From Pseudomonas saponiphila (GTDB lineage Bacteria > Pseudomonadota > Gammaproteobacteria > Pseudomonadales > Pseudomonadaceae), in the NCBI RefSeq assembly GCF_900105185.1, contig NZ_FNTJ01000001.1:817501-881500 (forward strand): 64,000 bases of DNA. Reading direction: 5' to 3'. The notes under the pieces are model-generated. The model worked only from the letters and a program-made list of their open reading frames with translations, did no database searches and had not been told where the DNA came from. Both the position numbers and the translations under genes were made by a program. Shown one piece after another: positions 47,648-57,111 of the stretch. The stretch's first letter is position 1, and each line of letters starts with the position of its first letter.

Positions 47648-48421
47648 TTACTTGGTGGTGTAGCCGCCGTTGATCAGTAAGGTCTGGCCGGTGATCCACC
47701 AGCCTTCGGTCACCAGATGGCGAATGAACGGCACCACGTCCTCGATATCGGTGAGCCCGGTCTTGCTCGACGGCGACAGGGCCGCCGCGCTCTTGTGATA
47801 GGCCACGGCGTCGGCGCCTTCAGCGGGGTAGAAGAACGGCGTGTCCATGGGCCCCGGTCCGACAGCGGTCACCGAGATGCCCCGGGCGCCGAACTCCTTG
47901 GCCGCGGCCCGGGTGAAGTGTTCCACCGGCGCCTTGGAACCGCCGTAGGCGGCATAGAACGGAGTGAAGGCCCCCAACAGCGACGTCACCAGGGTCACCA
48001 GCTTGCCGTTGTCCTCCAGGTGCTTGCCGGCTTCCTTGATGAAGAAGAACGCACTCTTGGCATTGACCGCGAACATCTGGTCGTACTCGTCCTCGCTGAT
48101 CTCGATGATGGGTTTCTTCAGCACTTTGCCCACGGTGTTGATGGCGATGTCGATCTTGCCGAAGCGTGCCTTGACCTCGTTGAACAGACGCTCCACCGCA
48201 CCGGCGCGGGTCAGGTCGGCCTGCCAGGCGTGGGCGTCGACCCCCGGGGCCTTGAGCGCCTCCAGGGTGTTCTGGGCATCGGCCTGACTGGCGTCGCTGT
48301 TGTAGTGCACGGCCACGGCCCTGGCACCGTGGCTGGCAAGATCGCGGGCAATCAGGCCACCGAGGTTTTTCACCCCGCCGGCGATCAGCACGACTTTGTT
48401 CTTGAGGGAGTGATCAGTCAT
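47648..48421 (-). CDS. Short-chain dehydrogenase/reductase
   Basis: A 257-residue NAD(P)-dependent SDR. The cofactor motif is IAGGVKNLGGLIA (a GxxxxxGG variant of the usual TGxxxGxG). The catalytic Tyr-Lys lies in YAAYGGSKAPVEHF, with Ser in LVTSLLGAF. The C-terminal ITGQTLLINGGYTTK is typical. Cofactor and substrate are unknown. Confidence 0.9.
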   Translation of the reverse strand: MTDHSLKNKVVLIAGGVKNLGGLIARDLASHGARAVAVHYNSDASQADAQNTLEALKAPGVDAHAWQADLTRAGAVERLFNEVKARFGKIDIAINTVGKVLKKPIIEISEDEYDQMFAVNAKSAFFFIKEAGKHLEDNGKLVTLVTSLLGAFTPFYAAYGGSKAPVEHFTRAAAKEFGARGISVTAVGPGPMDTPFFYPAEGADAVAYHKSAAALSPSSKTGLTDIEDVVPFIRHLVTEGWWITGQTLLINGGYTTK

Positions 48422-48584
48422 GGCGCGGGTCCTTCAACGGTTGAGGTGAAGGCTGAGTCTAGTGTCTGCCATGGCGTTGATCAGCCAGCGGCGACTGGAC
48501 GGACTGTCCAGAAAGTCCGCCCAATCAGTGTGGCTGCACAGGTCGCGGATAGGTCTACAATCGGACTTTTTTCAGGAGCCTGCC

Positions 48585-49187
48585 ATGCCTGCATTTCGTC
48601 GTCCGGTGCCATTGGAAAAAGCCTACCGCCTGCTCAACCACGGCCCTACCGTGCTGGTCAGTGCCGCCCACGGCGGGCAGCGCAACATCATGGCGGCTGC
48701 CTGGGCCATGCCCCTGGATTTCCAGCCGCCGAAAGTCGCCGTGGTGCTCGACAAGTCCACCTGGACCCGGCAGCTGCTGGAAGCCTCGGGCACTTTTGTC
48801 CTCAACGTGCCCTGCGCCGCCCAGGTGGACATCGTGCAGAGCCTGGGCAACAGCTCCGGACTGGAGCTGCAGCAGGCCGGCAGTGACAAGTTCGCCGCCT
48901 ATGGCTTGTCGACCTTCAGCGGTCAGGCCCTTGCGGCCCCCCTGCTGCAAGGCTGCGTGGCCTGGCTGGAATGCCGGCTGCTGCCCGAGCCGCACAATCA
49001 CCAGCAGTACGACCTGTTCCTCGGGGAAGTGATCGCCGCCCAGGCCGATACGCGAGTATTCAGCGAGGGCCGCTGGCACTTCGACGGGCAGGACTCGTTG
49101 CGCACCCTGCACCATGTGGCGGGCGGGCATTTCCTGACCATCGGCAGCGCCCTTGACGGTCGTCAGTTGCCCCTTCCTACCAGTTGA
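48585..49187 (+). CDS. Flavin reductase domain-containing protein
   Basis: A 200-residue FMN-binding split-barrel protein of the flavin reductase family (PrrA/HpaC-like). Family text: GPTVLVSAAHGGQRNIMAAA, DKSTWTRQLLEASGTFVLNV and GCVAWLECRLLPEPHNHQQY. ATG 48585 has AGGAGCC upstream; the earlier frame residues are discarded. It converges with the LysR gene and overlaps it by 11 bp. Confidence 0.85.
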   Translation: MPAFRRPVPLEKAYRLLNHGPTVLVSAAHGGQRNIMAAAWAMPLDFQPPKVAVVLDKSTWTRQLLEASGTFVLNVPCAAQVDIVQSLGNSSGLELQQAGSDKFAAYGLSTFSGQALAAPLLQGCVAWLECRLLPEPHNHQQYDLFLGEVIAAQADTRVFSEGRWHFDGQDSLRTLHHVAGGHFLTIGSALDGRQLPLPTS

Positions 49188-50061
49188 TCCGGCCCAGGGC
49201 GTCGGCAAAGGCGGTGAGCTTCGGCGAACACTGGCGCGAGGGTGGATACACCAGCGACAGTTCGCGACTGCGCCCGGCATGCGCCTGCAGCACCGGCAGC
49301 AGCAGGCCGGCATCCAGGGCATCGCGCACGGCGAACTCCATCAACTGGGCAATGCCGAACCCGCCGAGCACTGCATCCACCAGGGCATCGCCGATGTCGA
49401 AGATCAGCCGCCCCTGCACCGCCAGGTCCAGGGGCTTGCCCTGGTCCATGAACTGCCACTCCACCAGCCGGCCGCTGCGCAGGTTGCGCACCGTCAGGCA
49501 GTTGTGTTGTTGCAGGTCCGCCAGCTGTCGCGGCGTGCCGTGGCGTTCCAGGTAGGCCGGTGCCGCCACAGTGACCCAGCGCAGGGGCGGCAAGGGCCGG
49601 GCGATCAGGCGCTGATCCTGGATCAGGCCGGTGCGCAGTACCGCGTCGAAGCCCTCATCGACGATATCCACCACCCGGTCGGTCATCACCGCCTCGATGC
49701 TCAGCTGAGGATGTTGGGCCGTCAGCTCGCCAATCACCGGCATCACCACCTTGCGCCCGAACAGCGACGGCGTACTGATCTTCAACATCCCGCTGGGTGA
49801 GTCGCGGCGGTCCAGCAGCAGGCTCTCGGTGTTGGCCAACTCCGCCAGCAATGGCGCTGCCCGCTCCACCAGCAGCTGGCCGTCCGGGGTCAGGCTGACC
49901 CTGCGGGTGTTGCGTTGCAGCAGGCGCACGCCGAGCTGTTGCTCCAGGCGCGATATGGCGCGGGACAGGCCGGACTGGGTCAGCCCCAGGTCACCGGCGG
50001 CGCGGGTAAAACTGCGGGTTTCGGCGACCCGGACCAACAGCCGAAGGGCATTCAGATCCAT
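49177..50061 (-). CDS. LysR-family regulator (divergent to MFS efflux gene)
   Basis: A 294-residue LysR regulator (MDLNALRLLVRVAETRSFTR, GLTQSGLSRAISRLEQQLG). Divergent orientation to the 14-helix MFS gene indicates it controls that efflux pump. I place the start at ATG 50061; an upstream ATG at 50073 is possible. The 97 bp between the two starts contain the shared promoter. Confidence 0.88.
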   Translation of the reverse strand: MDLNALRLLVRVAETRSFTRAAGDLGLTQSGLSRAISRLEQQLGVRLLQRNTRRVSLTPDGQLLVERAAPLLAELANTESLLLDRRDSPSGMLKISTPSLFGRKVVMPVIGELTAQHPQLSIEAVMTDRVVDIVDEGFDAVLRTGLIQDQRLIARPLPPLRWVTVAAPAYLERHGTPRQLADLQQHNCLTVRNLRSGRLVEWQFMDQGKPLDLAVQGRLIFDIGDALVDAVLGGFGIAQLMEFAVRDALDAGLLLPVLQAHAGRSRELSLVYPPSRQCSPKLTAFADALGRINW

Positions 50062-50158
50062 GATTAAAGTCATTACTGAAAGAGTGATGACCGTATTTAT
50101 CATTTAAAGCGCATCGATGACACTGGCCGCCGCTTATTTCCACACAAGGATTCTTGCG

Positions 50159-51565
50159 ATGTCCGCGACCCCGTTAGCCAAGCCGTCGGGCTGGATGCTG
50201 TCACTGCTGGCCACCGCGCAGCTGATCATTGCCCTGGATGCCACCATCGTCTTCGTGGCGTTGCCGGAAATCGGCCTTCGCCTGGGGTTCTCCACCCAGC
50301 AATTGCAATGGGTGGTCAGCGCCTACAGCGTGGCGTTCGGTGGTTTCCTGCTGCTGGGCGGGCGCGCGGCGGACCTGCTGGGCAAGCGGCGTTTCTACAG
50401 GGTCGGGCAGTCGCTGTATGCCCTGGCATCCCTGGCCGGCGGCCTGGGTGGCAGCGCGCTGTTGCTGGTGCTGTCGCGGGCGCTGCAGGGCGTCGGCGGG
50501 GCGATGCTGTTCCCCGCGACCCTGGCCCTGATCAATACCTGGTACGCCGAAGGGCCGGCGCGTAACCGGGCCTTTGCGGTGTGGAGCGCGGCCTCGGCGG
50601 CGGGGCTGGCACTCGGCGCGTTGCTGGGTGGGGTGCTGACCCAGTACTGGGGCTGGGAAGCGGTGTTTCTGGTCAACGTGCCCCTGGCCGGTGCCTGTGC
50701 GCTGCTGGCCCGGCGCTGGATCCCCGCGGACCCGCCACGCCAGCGCAACCGCCCGTTCGACCTGCGTGGCGCGCTGACCGTGACCCTGGGCGGCACCCTG
50801 CTGGTGTTTTCCATCGTCCAGGGCCCGGAGTGGGGCTGGAGCGCACCGGGGACCCTGGTTTGCCTGGTGTTGTCCCTGGCCTTGCTCGGGCTGTTCGTGC
50901 GCCAGGAACAACGCTGCCGCGATCCGCTGATGCCGCTGCGCCTGCTGGGTTATCCACAGCTGCGCATGGCCATGCTGATCACCGCGCTGTTCATGAGCAG
51001 TTTTGGCGTGCAGTACTACTTCCTCAGCCTGTATTTCCAGCAGGTCTATCAATTCAGCGTGCTGCAGAGCGGGTTGGCGTTCCTGCCCTCGACCCTGCTG
51101 TGCACGCTGGGCATCTGGGTGGCGGAGCGGGCGCTGCTGCACATCGGCCTGAGGGCGACCCTGGTCAGCGGCCTGCTGGCGGGGGCCGTGGGCATCGGCA
51201 TGATCTACCTGGGCCTGCCCGGCAGCCTGGGTTTTGTCGGCCTGCTGCCGGGCATCGTGGTGATGAGCATCGGCCAGGGCATGACCTGGACTTCAATGTG
51301 GGTTTCGGCCGGGCAGGGCATTGCCGCTGCCGAGCAGGGGGTGGCGGCAGGCGTGGCCTCCACCAGCCAGCAGATCGGCGGGGCCCTGGGGCTGGCGCTG
51401 CTGGTGTCGCTGGCCAACACCTTGGGCCCCGCGGGCAATCAGGCCCACGGTATCGAACTGGCCACTGCCGCCAGTGCCTTGCTGGCCTTGCTCGGGGCCT
51501 TGCTGGCGCTGCGCCTGCCCAGGGCGTCGGGGACTCTGGCGGCCACTTCCGCGACCCAGGGCTGA
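50159..51565 (+). CDS. MFS multidrug transporter, DHA2 (14-helix) family
   Basis: A 468-residue drug:H+ antiporter of the EmrB/QacA type. The motif LDATIVFVALPEIG near the start is the DHA2 hallmark. GGRAADLLGKRR (loop 2-3) and SRALQGVGGAMLFPATLAL are further signatures. ATG 50159 has AAGGA seven bases upstream. It is likely regulated by the divergent LysR. Confidence 0.92.
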   Translation: MSATPLAKPSGWMLSLLATAQLIIALDATIVFVALPEIGLRLGFSTQQLQWVVSAYSVAFGGFLLLGGRAADLLGKRRFYRVGQSLYALASLAGGLGGSALLLVLSRALQGVGGAMLFPATLALINTWYAEGPARNRAFAVWSAASAAGLALGALLGGVLTQYWGWEAVFLVNVPLAGACALLARRWIPADPPRQRNRPFDLRGALTVTLGGTLLVFSIVQGPEWGWSAPGTLVCLVLSLALLGLFVRQEQRCRDPLMPLRLLGYPQLRMAMLITALFMSSFGVQYYFLSLYFQQVYQFSVLQSGLAFLPSTLLCTLGIWVAERALLHIGLRATLVSGLLAGAVGIGMIYLGLPGSLGFVGLLPGIVVMSIGQGMTWTSMWVSAGQGIAAAEQGVAAGVASTSQQIGGALGLALLVSLANTLGPAGNQAHGIELATAASALLALLGALLALRLPRASGTLAATSATQG

Positions 51566-51572
51566 GGCACCA

Positions 51573-52502
51573 TCAGTGGGGCTGGGGCAGGTGCCGCCGC
51601 GCCGCCCACAGCACCCCGGCCAGCAACAGCAGGGCCGCCGAGCTTTGCAGCAGGCTCGGCAGGTGCTTCAGGCTGATGAAGCCGTAGAGCAGGGCGAACA
51701 GCGTCTCGAACACGATCAACTGGCCGCTCAGGGTCAGGGGCAGGCGTCGGGTCGAGGCATTCCACATGCGATTGCCGAACCAGGAGCCGAGCACCGCGCT
51801 GGACAGGCTCAGGCCCCAGAACAGCATCCAGCGCTGCTCCCCGGCCTCGACCTGGGTGCCGGGCAGGGCCAGGCCGTCCGCCAGCAGCCAGACCAGGGCG
51901 CTCATCAGCCCAGTGGTGATGCCCCACAGGGTCGACCACTGGCTGCTGTTGAAGCGGCTGCCTTTGAGGTAGCGGGCGTTGTCGGTGGCGAACCAGGTCC
52001 AGCACAGCAGGGCACCGAAGGCGCAGAGCAGGCCGAGGGCGCGTTGGCCCAGCTCCAGCGAATCGCTCTGCGCAGTCAGCAGGGTGTCGAGGTTGATGCA
52101 GCAGATGCCGGCGAACACCAGCAGCAAGGGCCAGCGCAGCCGGCGCAGGGGCAGGGCATCGGCATCGCCGCGTCCGGCCAGGGTGATGGTCAGCGGCAAC
52201 AGGCCGACGATCAACGCCGTGCTGGCCACTCCGGCCCACTGAATGGCGCTGGCCAGCAGCATGAAATAGATCAGGTTGCCGGTCAGCGCCAGTTTCACCA
52301 GCAGCGCGGCATCGTTCCAGGTCAGGCGTTGCAGCAGCTCCCGGGCCTGGGGCGCAGCCAGGAGCAGAGAGAATGCGCCGTACAGGCTGAAGCGGGCACA
52401 GCTGAGCATCAGCGGGCTGAATTCAGGCAACAGGCTGGGCACCACAATGGCCAGGCCCCAGACCGCACCGGCCAGGGCGGCATAAGCAATTCCGCGTTTC
52501 AT
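51573..52502 (-). CDS. EamA-family (DMT) transporter
   Basis: A 309-residue inner-membrane carrier with ten helices in two EamA repeats (for example YAALAGAVWGLAIVVPSLL and SLSSAVLGSWFGNRMWNAST). Often exports amino acids or metabolites. It is divergent from a LysR gene at 52605, with about 100 bp between. Its end is 7 bp from the end of the convergent MFS gene. Confidence 0.88.
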   Translation of the reverse strand: MKRGIAYAALAGAVWGLAIVVPSLLPEFSPLMLSCARFSLYGAFSLLLAAPQARELLQRLTWNDAALLVKLALTGNLIYFMLLASAIQWAGVASTALIVGLLPLTITLAGRGDADALPLRRLRWPLLLVFAGICCINLDTLLTAQSDSLELGQRALGLLCAFGALLCWTWFATDNARYLKGSRFNSSQWSTLWGITTGLMSALVWLLADGLALPGTQVEAGEQRWMLFWGLSLSSAVLGSWFGNRMWNASTRRLPLTLSGQLIVFETLFALLYGFISLKHLPSLLQSSAALLLLAGVLWAARRHLPQPH

Positions 52503-52604
52503 GCAAACACTCGTACAGGTTCATCAGGCTGCGCAGGCTAGCCATTGCTGACCGAACGGACAAAGGATATATAGGCACCTACCTATTCTTCAGGGGAATG
52601 TCTG

Positions 52605-53504
52605 ATGAGTCGTTTTGCGCGCCATTTGCCGCCGTTGGAAACCCTGGTGACCTTCGAGGCGGTGGGGCGCAACGCCAGCTTTACCCGCGCCGCCACCGAG
52701 CTGTGCCTGACCCAGAGCGCGGTCAGTAAACAGATCCGTGCCCTGGAGCTGTCGCTGAAAACCGAGTTGTTCGAGCGTCAGGCCCGGGGCGTGAAGCTCA
52801 CCGCCAGCGGCGCTTCGCTATTCGCCGAGGTCAGCACGCAGCTGGAAGCTCTGCTGCGCAGCGTCAGCCGCCTGCGAGCCGGGCGCGACGCCAACACCAT
52901 TACCGTGCAATGCACCCACGCGGTGGCGCAGTTCTGGCTGTTCCCGCGCTTGCTGGCGTTCAACAAGCAGCACCCGGAGATCACCGTGAGCATCCACGCC
53001 AACAACGACATGGATGAATCCAGCGTCGCCGAGCATGACTTCGGCATTCTCTATGGCGCCGGGCACTGGTCGTCCCTGGCGGCGGTGTCGCTGTTCGATG
53101 AAGTCGTCTATCCGATCGTCAGCCGGCATCTGGCGTTGCCCGAGGTCAGCGAGCTGGTGCAACTGGCCGAGCTGCCGCTGATCCAGCTGGATGCCTCGGC
53201 CTGGAACTGCATCGACTGGCGGGACTGGTTCCGCCATTTCGGCCTGGACTACAGCGCGCCGCCGGGCGCCATGGGTTTCAACCAGCTGACCCTGATGTTC
53301 AGCGCGGTGCAGCAGGGCATGGGGGTTGGCCTGGGCTGGGATTTCATGGCCAGCCAGTTGGTGGCCCGGGGCGAGTTGCGACGAGTTGGCCAGTGGGCGT
53401 TCCGCACCGGGCAGGCGGATTATCTGGTGCACCCTCGGCACAAGCGCTTGTCCGCCAGCGGCCAGTTGTTTCGCGACTGGCTGGTGGCTCAGGCGGTTGA
53501 ATGA
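52605..53504 (+). CDS. LysR-family regulator, GcvA/TrpI type
   Basis: A 299-residue LysR protein. The winged helix is HLPPLETLVTFEAVGRNASF and LTQSAVSKQIRALELSL. The text SAVSKQIRALE and a start built on RxLPPLxxLxxF are typical of the GcvA/AmpR-like group. It likely controls the divergent EamA transporter. Confidence 0.9.
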   Translation: MSRFARHLPPLETLVTFEAVGRNASFTRAATELCLTQSAVSKQIRALELSLKTELFERQARGVKLTASGASLFAEVSTQLEALLRSVSRLRAGRDANTITVQCTHAVAQFWLFPRLLAFNKQHPEITVSIHANNDMDESSVAEHDFGILYGAGHWSSLAAVSLFDEVVYPIVSRHLALPEVSELVQLAELPLIQLDASAWNCIDWRDWFRHFGLDYSAPPGAMGFNQLTLMFSAVQQGMGVGLGWDFMASQLVARGELRRVGQWAFRTGQADYLVHPRHKRLSASGQLFRDWLVAQAVE

Positions 53505-53508
53505 GCGC

Positions 53509-53532
53509 CCGGGGCTGAACCGGCAGCCCCGG
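53509..53532. terminator. Stem-loop between convergent LysR and bphP
   Basis: The palindrome CCGGGGCT / AGCCCCGG with an 8-base loop lies between convergent stops. No U-run. Confidence 0.5.
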
Positions 53533-53541
53533 GGGGACGGC

Positions 53542-55776
53542 TCAGAGGTTGGCGCGGGGCACGCTAAAGCGGAACTCGCTGCCCTTGCCCGGTTCGCTGT
53601 GGGCCTCGATCTTGCCGCCGTGGGCCTGGATGATGCCCTGGGTGATGTACAGCCCCAGGCCGGTACCGTTGGGGTTGCCTTCCTTCATGGTCCAGTAGCG
53701 ATCGAAGATGAACGGCAGCTGGTCGGCGGGAATGCCTTCCCCGCTGTCGCGGACGCTGAAGACGATCTGCTCGCCGTCGGACATCGCCACCACCCCGACC
53801 TTGCCCTGCATGGGGGTGAACTTGATGGCGTTGCCCACCAGGTTCGACAGCACCTGGAACAGCCGCTCGGGGTCGGCATTGATGGTCAGCTCCGGCTCGG
53901 CGTGAAAGCTGATGTCGATGGCCTTGTCCAGGGCCAGGGGCGCCAGCAGCGAGTAGGCCTCTTCAAAGATCTGGCTGACCTCCAGCGGCTGTGGCGCGAT
54001 GCTGTAGCGCCCGGCTTCGATCTTCGATGTGTCCAGCAAGTCCTCCAGCAGGTTGTTCATGCGGCTGGCGGCCTGTTGCATGGTGTCGATGGCCGAGGAA
54101 ATGCGCCGTGAAGTGTGCGGGCCGTCGGAACTGAAGGCCTTCTGCAGCATGCCGCAGAGCATGGAGATCACGGTCATCGGGTTGCGCAGGTCGTGGGACA
54201 CCACCGCCACCAGTTCATCCCGGGCGCGCACCGCCTGCTGCTCGCGCAGCACCTGGCGGGCCAGGTCGTGTTCCAGGGCCGAGCGGCGCAGGTCGTTGGC
54301 GGCGAAGCGGTCACCGTGGCTCCACTTGCTGGAGATCCCGGCCATTTCCACCTTCCAGATCTCGAACGAAGTACGTGGCCGCAGACGCAGGCCCGCGTCG
54401 GAGCTTTCCAGGTCCAGGGGCTTTTCCGGGTTGCCGCTCCAGTGGATGTTTTCCTTCACCTCCGGGCGAAACCACAGCACGCCGTTATCCACAGGCTTGG
54501 GCAGGCTCATGGCCAGGACGCCGCTGGCCACCTGTTGATAACTCGCCGCCGGCGGATACACGCTGGCCAGGTGATGGCTGGCGAACACCGCTTGCCCGGT
54601 GCCTTGCAGCCAGCGCTGCAGGGCGCGGATTTCCTCACGGGGCGGGCACTGGCCGAAGCAGTGCAGTTGCTTGTCCTCGATGATCGCCACGCCGCCGGCT
54701 TGGGTCAGGTCCAGCAGCAGTTGCGGTGCCTGGGTCAAGCCGTCGAAAACGCTGCCGGCGGCGTCGCGCATGGCCTGCTCCAGGCTGGCCAGGGCCGTGA
54801 CTTTCTCTTCCCGCTGGCGGCTGATGTCCAGGGATTCCATGGCGCTGATCTGCAGCGACAGCACCTGGCCAATGGTCTGGCAGGCAATGCGCAGTTCGTG
54901 GGGCACCAGCAGCGGCTGGCGGTTGCCGCAACTGATCAGGCCCCAGAGCTGATCGTCCTTGAGCAGGGAAATGCTCATGGACGACAGCACGCCCATGTTC
55001 TTCATGTACTGGCAGTGAATCGGCGAGACGCTGCGCAGGGTGGCGAAGCTCAGGTCCAGGGGCTCCTGGGTGTCCGGGCGCAGGGTCGGCAGCAGTGGCA
55101 CCGGTTGGTAGTCGGCGTTGGGGATGATCCGCAGCCAGTTGCTGCGGTACAGCTCGCGGGCCTGCTGGGGAATGTCCGAGGCGGGGAAGAACAGGCCGTT
55201 GAACACCTCCATGTCGGGACGAGTGGCTTCGGCGATCACCTGGCCGTGGCCTTCCTCCTCGAAGCGGTAGATCAGCACCCGGTCGTAGCCGGTCATGGCC
55301 TGGATCTCGCTGACGCTGATGGCGTACAGCTCGTGCAGGGTCCTGGCCGCTTGCAGGCGCCGCAACAGGCGCCCGAGGTCCTCGTTCTGCCCGGTGAGTG
55401 GCCGCGGCTGATCGGGCTGGATTTCCAGCTCCAGCATCAGCACCCCCTGGTGGCGATGCAGCAAGCCTTCGAAGCGTCGGCCGTTGAGCGACAGGTACAG
55501 CGCAGGGGCATCGGCCAGCCGCTCAAGTTGCAACACCTCACGGATGCGTTGGCTGTCCGCGGCTCCCAGCAACTGCTCCAGGGGCTGCCCCGCCAGCGAT
55601 TCGGCGGGCTGGCCCAGCAGCGTTTCGACGTTGGCACTGATCTGCTGGATGTGCAGTCGCGGTTCGTCCAGGGTCAGCAACACGCCGTGGGGCTGGATCG
55701 CCCCCGGGGAGCGGATCGGTTCGTTGGCGCAGTTGGCCAGCAACTGTTCGAAGGTTTGGGAGTCTTGGGGGGTCAT
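53542..55776 (-). CDS. bphP: Bacteriophytochrome histidine kinase BphP
   Basis: A 744-residue red/far-red photoreceptor kinase. The biliverdin-binding Cys is Cys16 in LLANCANEPI. PAS (about 20-115), GAF (140-310, with PASDIPQQAR at 198-207) and PHY (325-500, tongue motif LRPRTSFEIWKVEM near 465-478) follow. The kinase core has the phospho-His528 in VVSHDLRNPM, the N-box NLVGNAIKF and the G-boxes. It has no receiver domain, and no response-regulator gene is adjacent. The start overlaps the bphO stop by 4 nt. Confidence 0.96.
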   Translation of the reverse strand: MTPQDSQTFEQLLANCANEPIRSPGAIQPHGVLLTLDEPRLHIQQISANVETLLGQPAESLAGQPLEQLLGAADSQRIREVLQLERLADAPALYLSLNGRRFEGLLHRHQGVLMLELEIQPDQPRPLTGQNEDLGRLLRRLQAARTLHELYAISVSEIQAMTGYDRVLIYRFEEEGHGQVIAEATRPDMEVFNGLFFPASDIPQQARELYRSNWLRIIPNADYQPVPLLPTLRPDTQEPLDLSFATLRSVSPIHCQYMKNMGVLSSMSISLLKDDQLWGLISCGNRQPLLVPHELRIACQTIGQVLSLQISAMESLDISRQREEKVTALASLEQAMRDAAGSVFDGLTQAPQLLLDLTQAGGVAIIEDKQLHCFGQCPPREEIRALQRWLQGTGQAVFASHHLASVYPPAASYQQVASGVLAMSLPKPVDNGVLWFRPEVKENIHWSGNPEKPLDLESSDAGLRLRPRTSFEIWKVEMAGISSKWSHGDRFAANDLRRSALEHDLARQVLREQQAVRARDELVAVVSHDLRNPMTVISMLCGMLQKAFSSDGPHTSRRISSAIDTMQQAASRMNNLLEDLLDTSKIEAGRYSIAPQPLEVSQIFEEAYSLLAPLALDKAIDISFHAEPELTINADPERLFQVLSNLVGNAIKFTPMQGKVGVVAMSDGEQIVFSVRDSGEGIPADQLPFIFDRYWTMKEGNPNGTGLGLYITQGIIQAHGGKIEAHSEPGKGSEFRFSVPRANL

Positions 55777-56387
55777 AGCAGCACCTCGCGGCGGTCGAGC
55801 CAGCGTTCGAAACAGGCAAATGTGGATTGCGCGGCGCTGACCACGTGTCGGCGTGTGCTCGCGTCGTCGGGCATGCGCCCCAGGTAGTCGAGAAAGTCCT
55901 TCCAGCGCCGCCCGGTGGCAGCCCCATAGACATCCAGAAAGGCGCCGCCGTTATCGGCGTCGAGATCCAGGCGCCGGGCCATTTCCCGGCGCAGGATCTG
56001 TCCGCCCAGGGTCGCGCCTTCCAGTACGTAGAGCACGCCCAGGCAGGCCCCGGCGCTGACCAGGGGGGGCAGGTGCTCACAGCGGGGCAGGGCCTTGATG
56101 CTGGCGGCGTCCAGGCCCAGGGCGCGCAGATCGGCGAACAGGGTCGGGGTCTTCAGGCGTTGCTGGGTGTCGTAGCCCTGTGGGATCAAGCCGCTGGCAT
56201 GCAGGGCCGCCTCCAGGGGCTGATAGAAACCGTAATAGGCCTGGATCAGGCGTTGATACCAGGCTGCATCCAGCTGCGCGCAGAAGAATGGCAGGCGTTG
56301 CTCCAGGGCTACGTGCAAGGTCGCGGTGCCGGTGCGCAGGTCTTGAAGCAGGGTGGGAGTGGTGCTGGTTTGGTGCGGTGTCGGCAT
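55773..56387 (-). CDS. bphO: Heme oxygenase BphO
   Basis: A 204-residue biliverdin-producing heme oxygenase. The proximal haem ligand is likely His25 (TATLHVALEQRLPFF). The distal helix has SAGACLGVLYVLEGATLGGQ. The product biliverdin is the chromophore of BphP, matching the overlapping operon. I start at ATG 56387 (MPTPHQTSTTP); the frame also runs upstream (alternative starts at 56426 and 56435), but that text is not needed for the fold. Confidence 0.93.
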   Translation of the reverse strand: MPTPHQTSTTPTLLQDLRTGTATLHVALEQRLPFFCAQLDAAWYQRLIQAYYGFYQPLEAALHASGLIPQGYDTQQRLKTPTLFADLRALGLDAASIKALPRCEHLPPLVSAGACLGVLYVLEGATLGGQILRREMARRLDLDADNGGAFLDVYGAATGRRWKDFLDYLGRMPDDASTRRHVVSAAQSTFACFERWLDRREVLL

Positions 56388-56644
56388 GCAGGGATCAGGG
56401 GTCGCAACAGGTAATGGACGCGCCATGGGCGTCATCAAAGGCCGGGACCTGGCTGGCATCCCCGCGATAGAGCCATCGCACAGAAAAAATTGGAGCGTCA
56501 CTTTACCCGTGCTGGTTCCCTCGACGTAGGGTTTTCGGTACGCCGTCGGTCGGCCAGCAGCGATGATTGAGTGGCGTGTCAGAGTCTCTGACCCCGCCGC
56601 TGCGGTGGAAATTCCCTTTTCCACCTTGCAGATTCAGGCCAGGG

Positions 56645-57031
56645 TCAGATCCAGACGTCGTTCTGTGCAGTACGTTCGCCGCCTTGATCGCCGGTGTTGA
56701 GCACGCCCTTGGGCTCGATCAGCAGCAGCTTGACCTCCTGCTCGGCCCAGGGCTTGTGCTCGACGCCCTTGGGCACCACGAACATCTCGCCGCTGCCGAT
56801 GGCCACCCGGCCGTCACGAAAGTCGATGTACAGCTGGCCGTCGAGGACGATGAAGGTTTCGTCGGTGTCGGCGTGGCTGTGCCAGACGAATTCCCCTTGC
56901 AGCTTGGAGATCTTGAACTGGTAGTCATTCATCTCGGCGATCACCTTGGGGGTCCAGTGTTCGCTGAACAGGCCGAGCTTGTGCTTGAAGTTGATGCTCT
57001 GGTAGGCGTTTTGCGCGGTTGGGTTGGGCAT
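56645..57031 (-). CDS. Cupin-domain protein
   Basis: A 128-residue cupin. [20 protein letters not shown] is the first metal-site motif (His, His, Glu), and [17 protein letters not shown] is the second (with His). The start is ATG 57031 ([10 protein letters not shown]); a GTG at 57043 would add four residues. Substrate is unknown. It lies 81 bp from the AraC gene on the same strand. Confidence 0.85.
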   Translation of the reverse strand: MPNPTAQNAYQSINFKHKLGLFSEHWTPKVIAEMNDYQFKISKLQGEFVWHSHADTDETFIVLDGQLYIDFRDGRVAIGSGEMFVVPKGVEHKPWAEQEVKLLLIEPKGVLNTGDQGGERTAQNDVWI

Positions 57032-57111
57032 GTTGCGGTCCACATCAGTGATGAATGAGCACTGAGGGTAAACAGCCGGCGGTGTTGGTTTCTTGAACGA
57101 TTGTGCGTGGC

